DNA of 6,601 nucleotides. Source: Acidobacteriaceae bacterium. Lineage in GTDB: Bacteria; Acidobacteriota; Terriglobia; Bryobacterales; Bryobacteraceae. How positions within the stretch are numbered: the first letter of the stretch is position 1; every line of letters begins with the position of its first letter. The translations under genes were made by a program, and so were the position numbers. This document shows positions 6,547-6,601 of this stretch, piece after piece. The DNA lies in contig JAFARV010000930.1 of the NCBI GenBank assembly GCA_019245255.1, forward strand, positions 1 to 6,601. Reading direction: 5' to 3'. The notes beneath the pieces are model-generated. The model had not been told where the DNA came from and searched no databases. It saw only the letters and a list, made by a program, of their open reading frames with translations.

Positions 6547-6591
6547 AACAATCGTCGACGCGCGCTGACAGTAGTTCGACGTCCGATTGTT
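6547..6591 (+). terminator. inverted repeat after carD, possible terminator
   Basis: AACAATCG (6547-6554) and CGATTGTT (6584-6591) are perfect reverse complements. After a 2 nt bulge, GACG (6557-6560) pairs with CGTC (6580-6583), making a 12 bp stem with a loop of about 19 nt. It starts 6 bp after the carD stop. The window ends 10 bp later and no U-tract is seen, so terminator function is only suggested by position. Confidence 0.4.
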
Positions 6592-6601
6592 GACGAATCC
6601 T

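Noticed and set aside
6183..6551. 122-codon antisense frame over carD
   Set aside because: carD is well supported by promoter, ribosome-binding site and family motifs. The antisense frame is a shadow.
1..6601. CRISPR arrays, insertion sequences, tRNA or rRNA genes, toxin-antitoxin or phage genes
   Set aside because: Apart from the E2 linker motif and short inverted repeats, I saw no repeat array, transposase, structural RNA or mobile-element boundary. The coding content looks like ordinary chromosome.

Overview
The window holds four complete genes and one gene cut by the left edge. It looks like a GC-rich bacterial chromosome. A CarD/CdnL-type transcription factor, an lpd-lipB-E2 gene order, a bacterial SNF2 ATPase with a helicase-associated N-terminal domain, and an extended -10 with a TACACT hexamer all fit a member of the Acidobacteriota. 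That placement is inference from gene content and style, not proof.

Layout: positions 1-2181 (minus strand) encode the first 727 residues of an SNF2-family DEAD/DEAH-like ATPase. Its second helicase lobe lies beyond the left edge. A 77 bp divergent intergenic region follows. The plus strand then carries an apparent operon: dihydrolipoamide dehydrogenase (E3, 2259-3653), lipoate-protein ligase-type octanoyltransferase LipB (3688-4365), and a single-lipoyl-domain dihydrolipoamide acyltransferase (E2, 4362-5786). LipB and E2 overlap by ATGA. A 244 bp non-coding gap (5787-6030) contains a hairpin just after E2 and a clear sigma70-like promoter (TTGACG, 17 bp, TAATAT). That promoter reads into a monocistronic carD/cdnL gene (6031-6540), which is followed by a second inverted repeat near the right edge.

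How the genes fit together: E2 carries the lipoyl lysine that LipB octanoylates, LipA (not in the window) would then insert sulfur, and E3 reoxidises the dihydrolipoyl group. The operon therefore encodes two catalytic subunits of a 2-oxoacid dehydrogenase complex plus the first enzyme of its cofactor attachment. The E1 decarboxylase and LipA are not here, so the substrate of the complex (pyruvate, 2-oxoglutarate or branched-chain 2-oxoacids) cannot be decided. The SNF2 gene and carD look functionally separate from the operon.

I found no convincing undescribed system. The points most worth a second look are the near-leaderless lpd promoter, the duplicated linker motif in E2, the placement of lipB inside the operon, and the compositionally distinct E2-carD gap.
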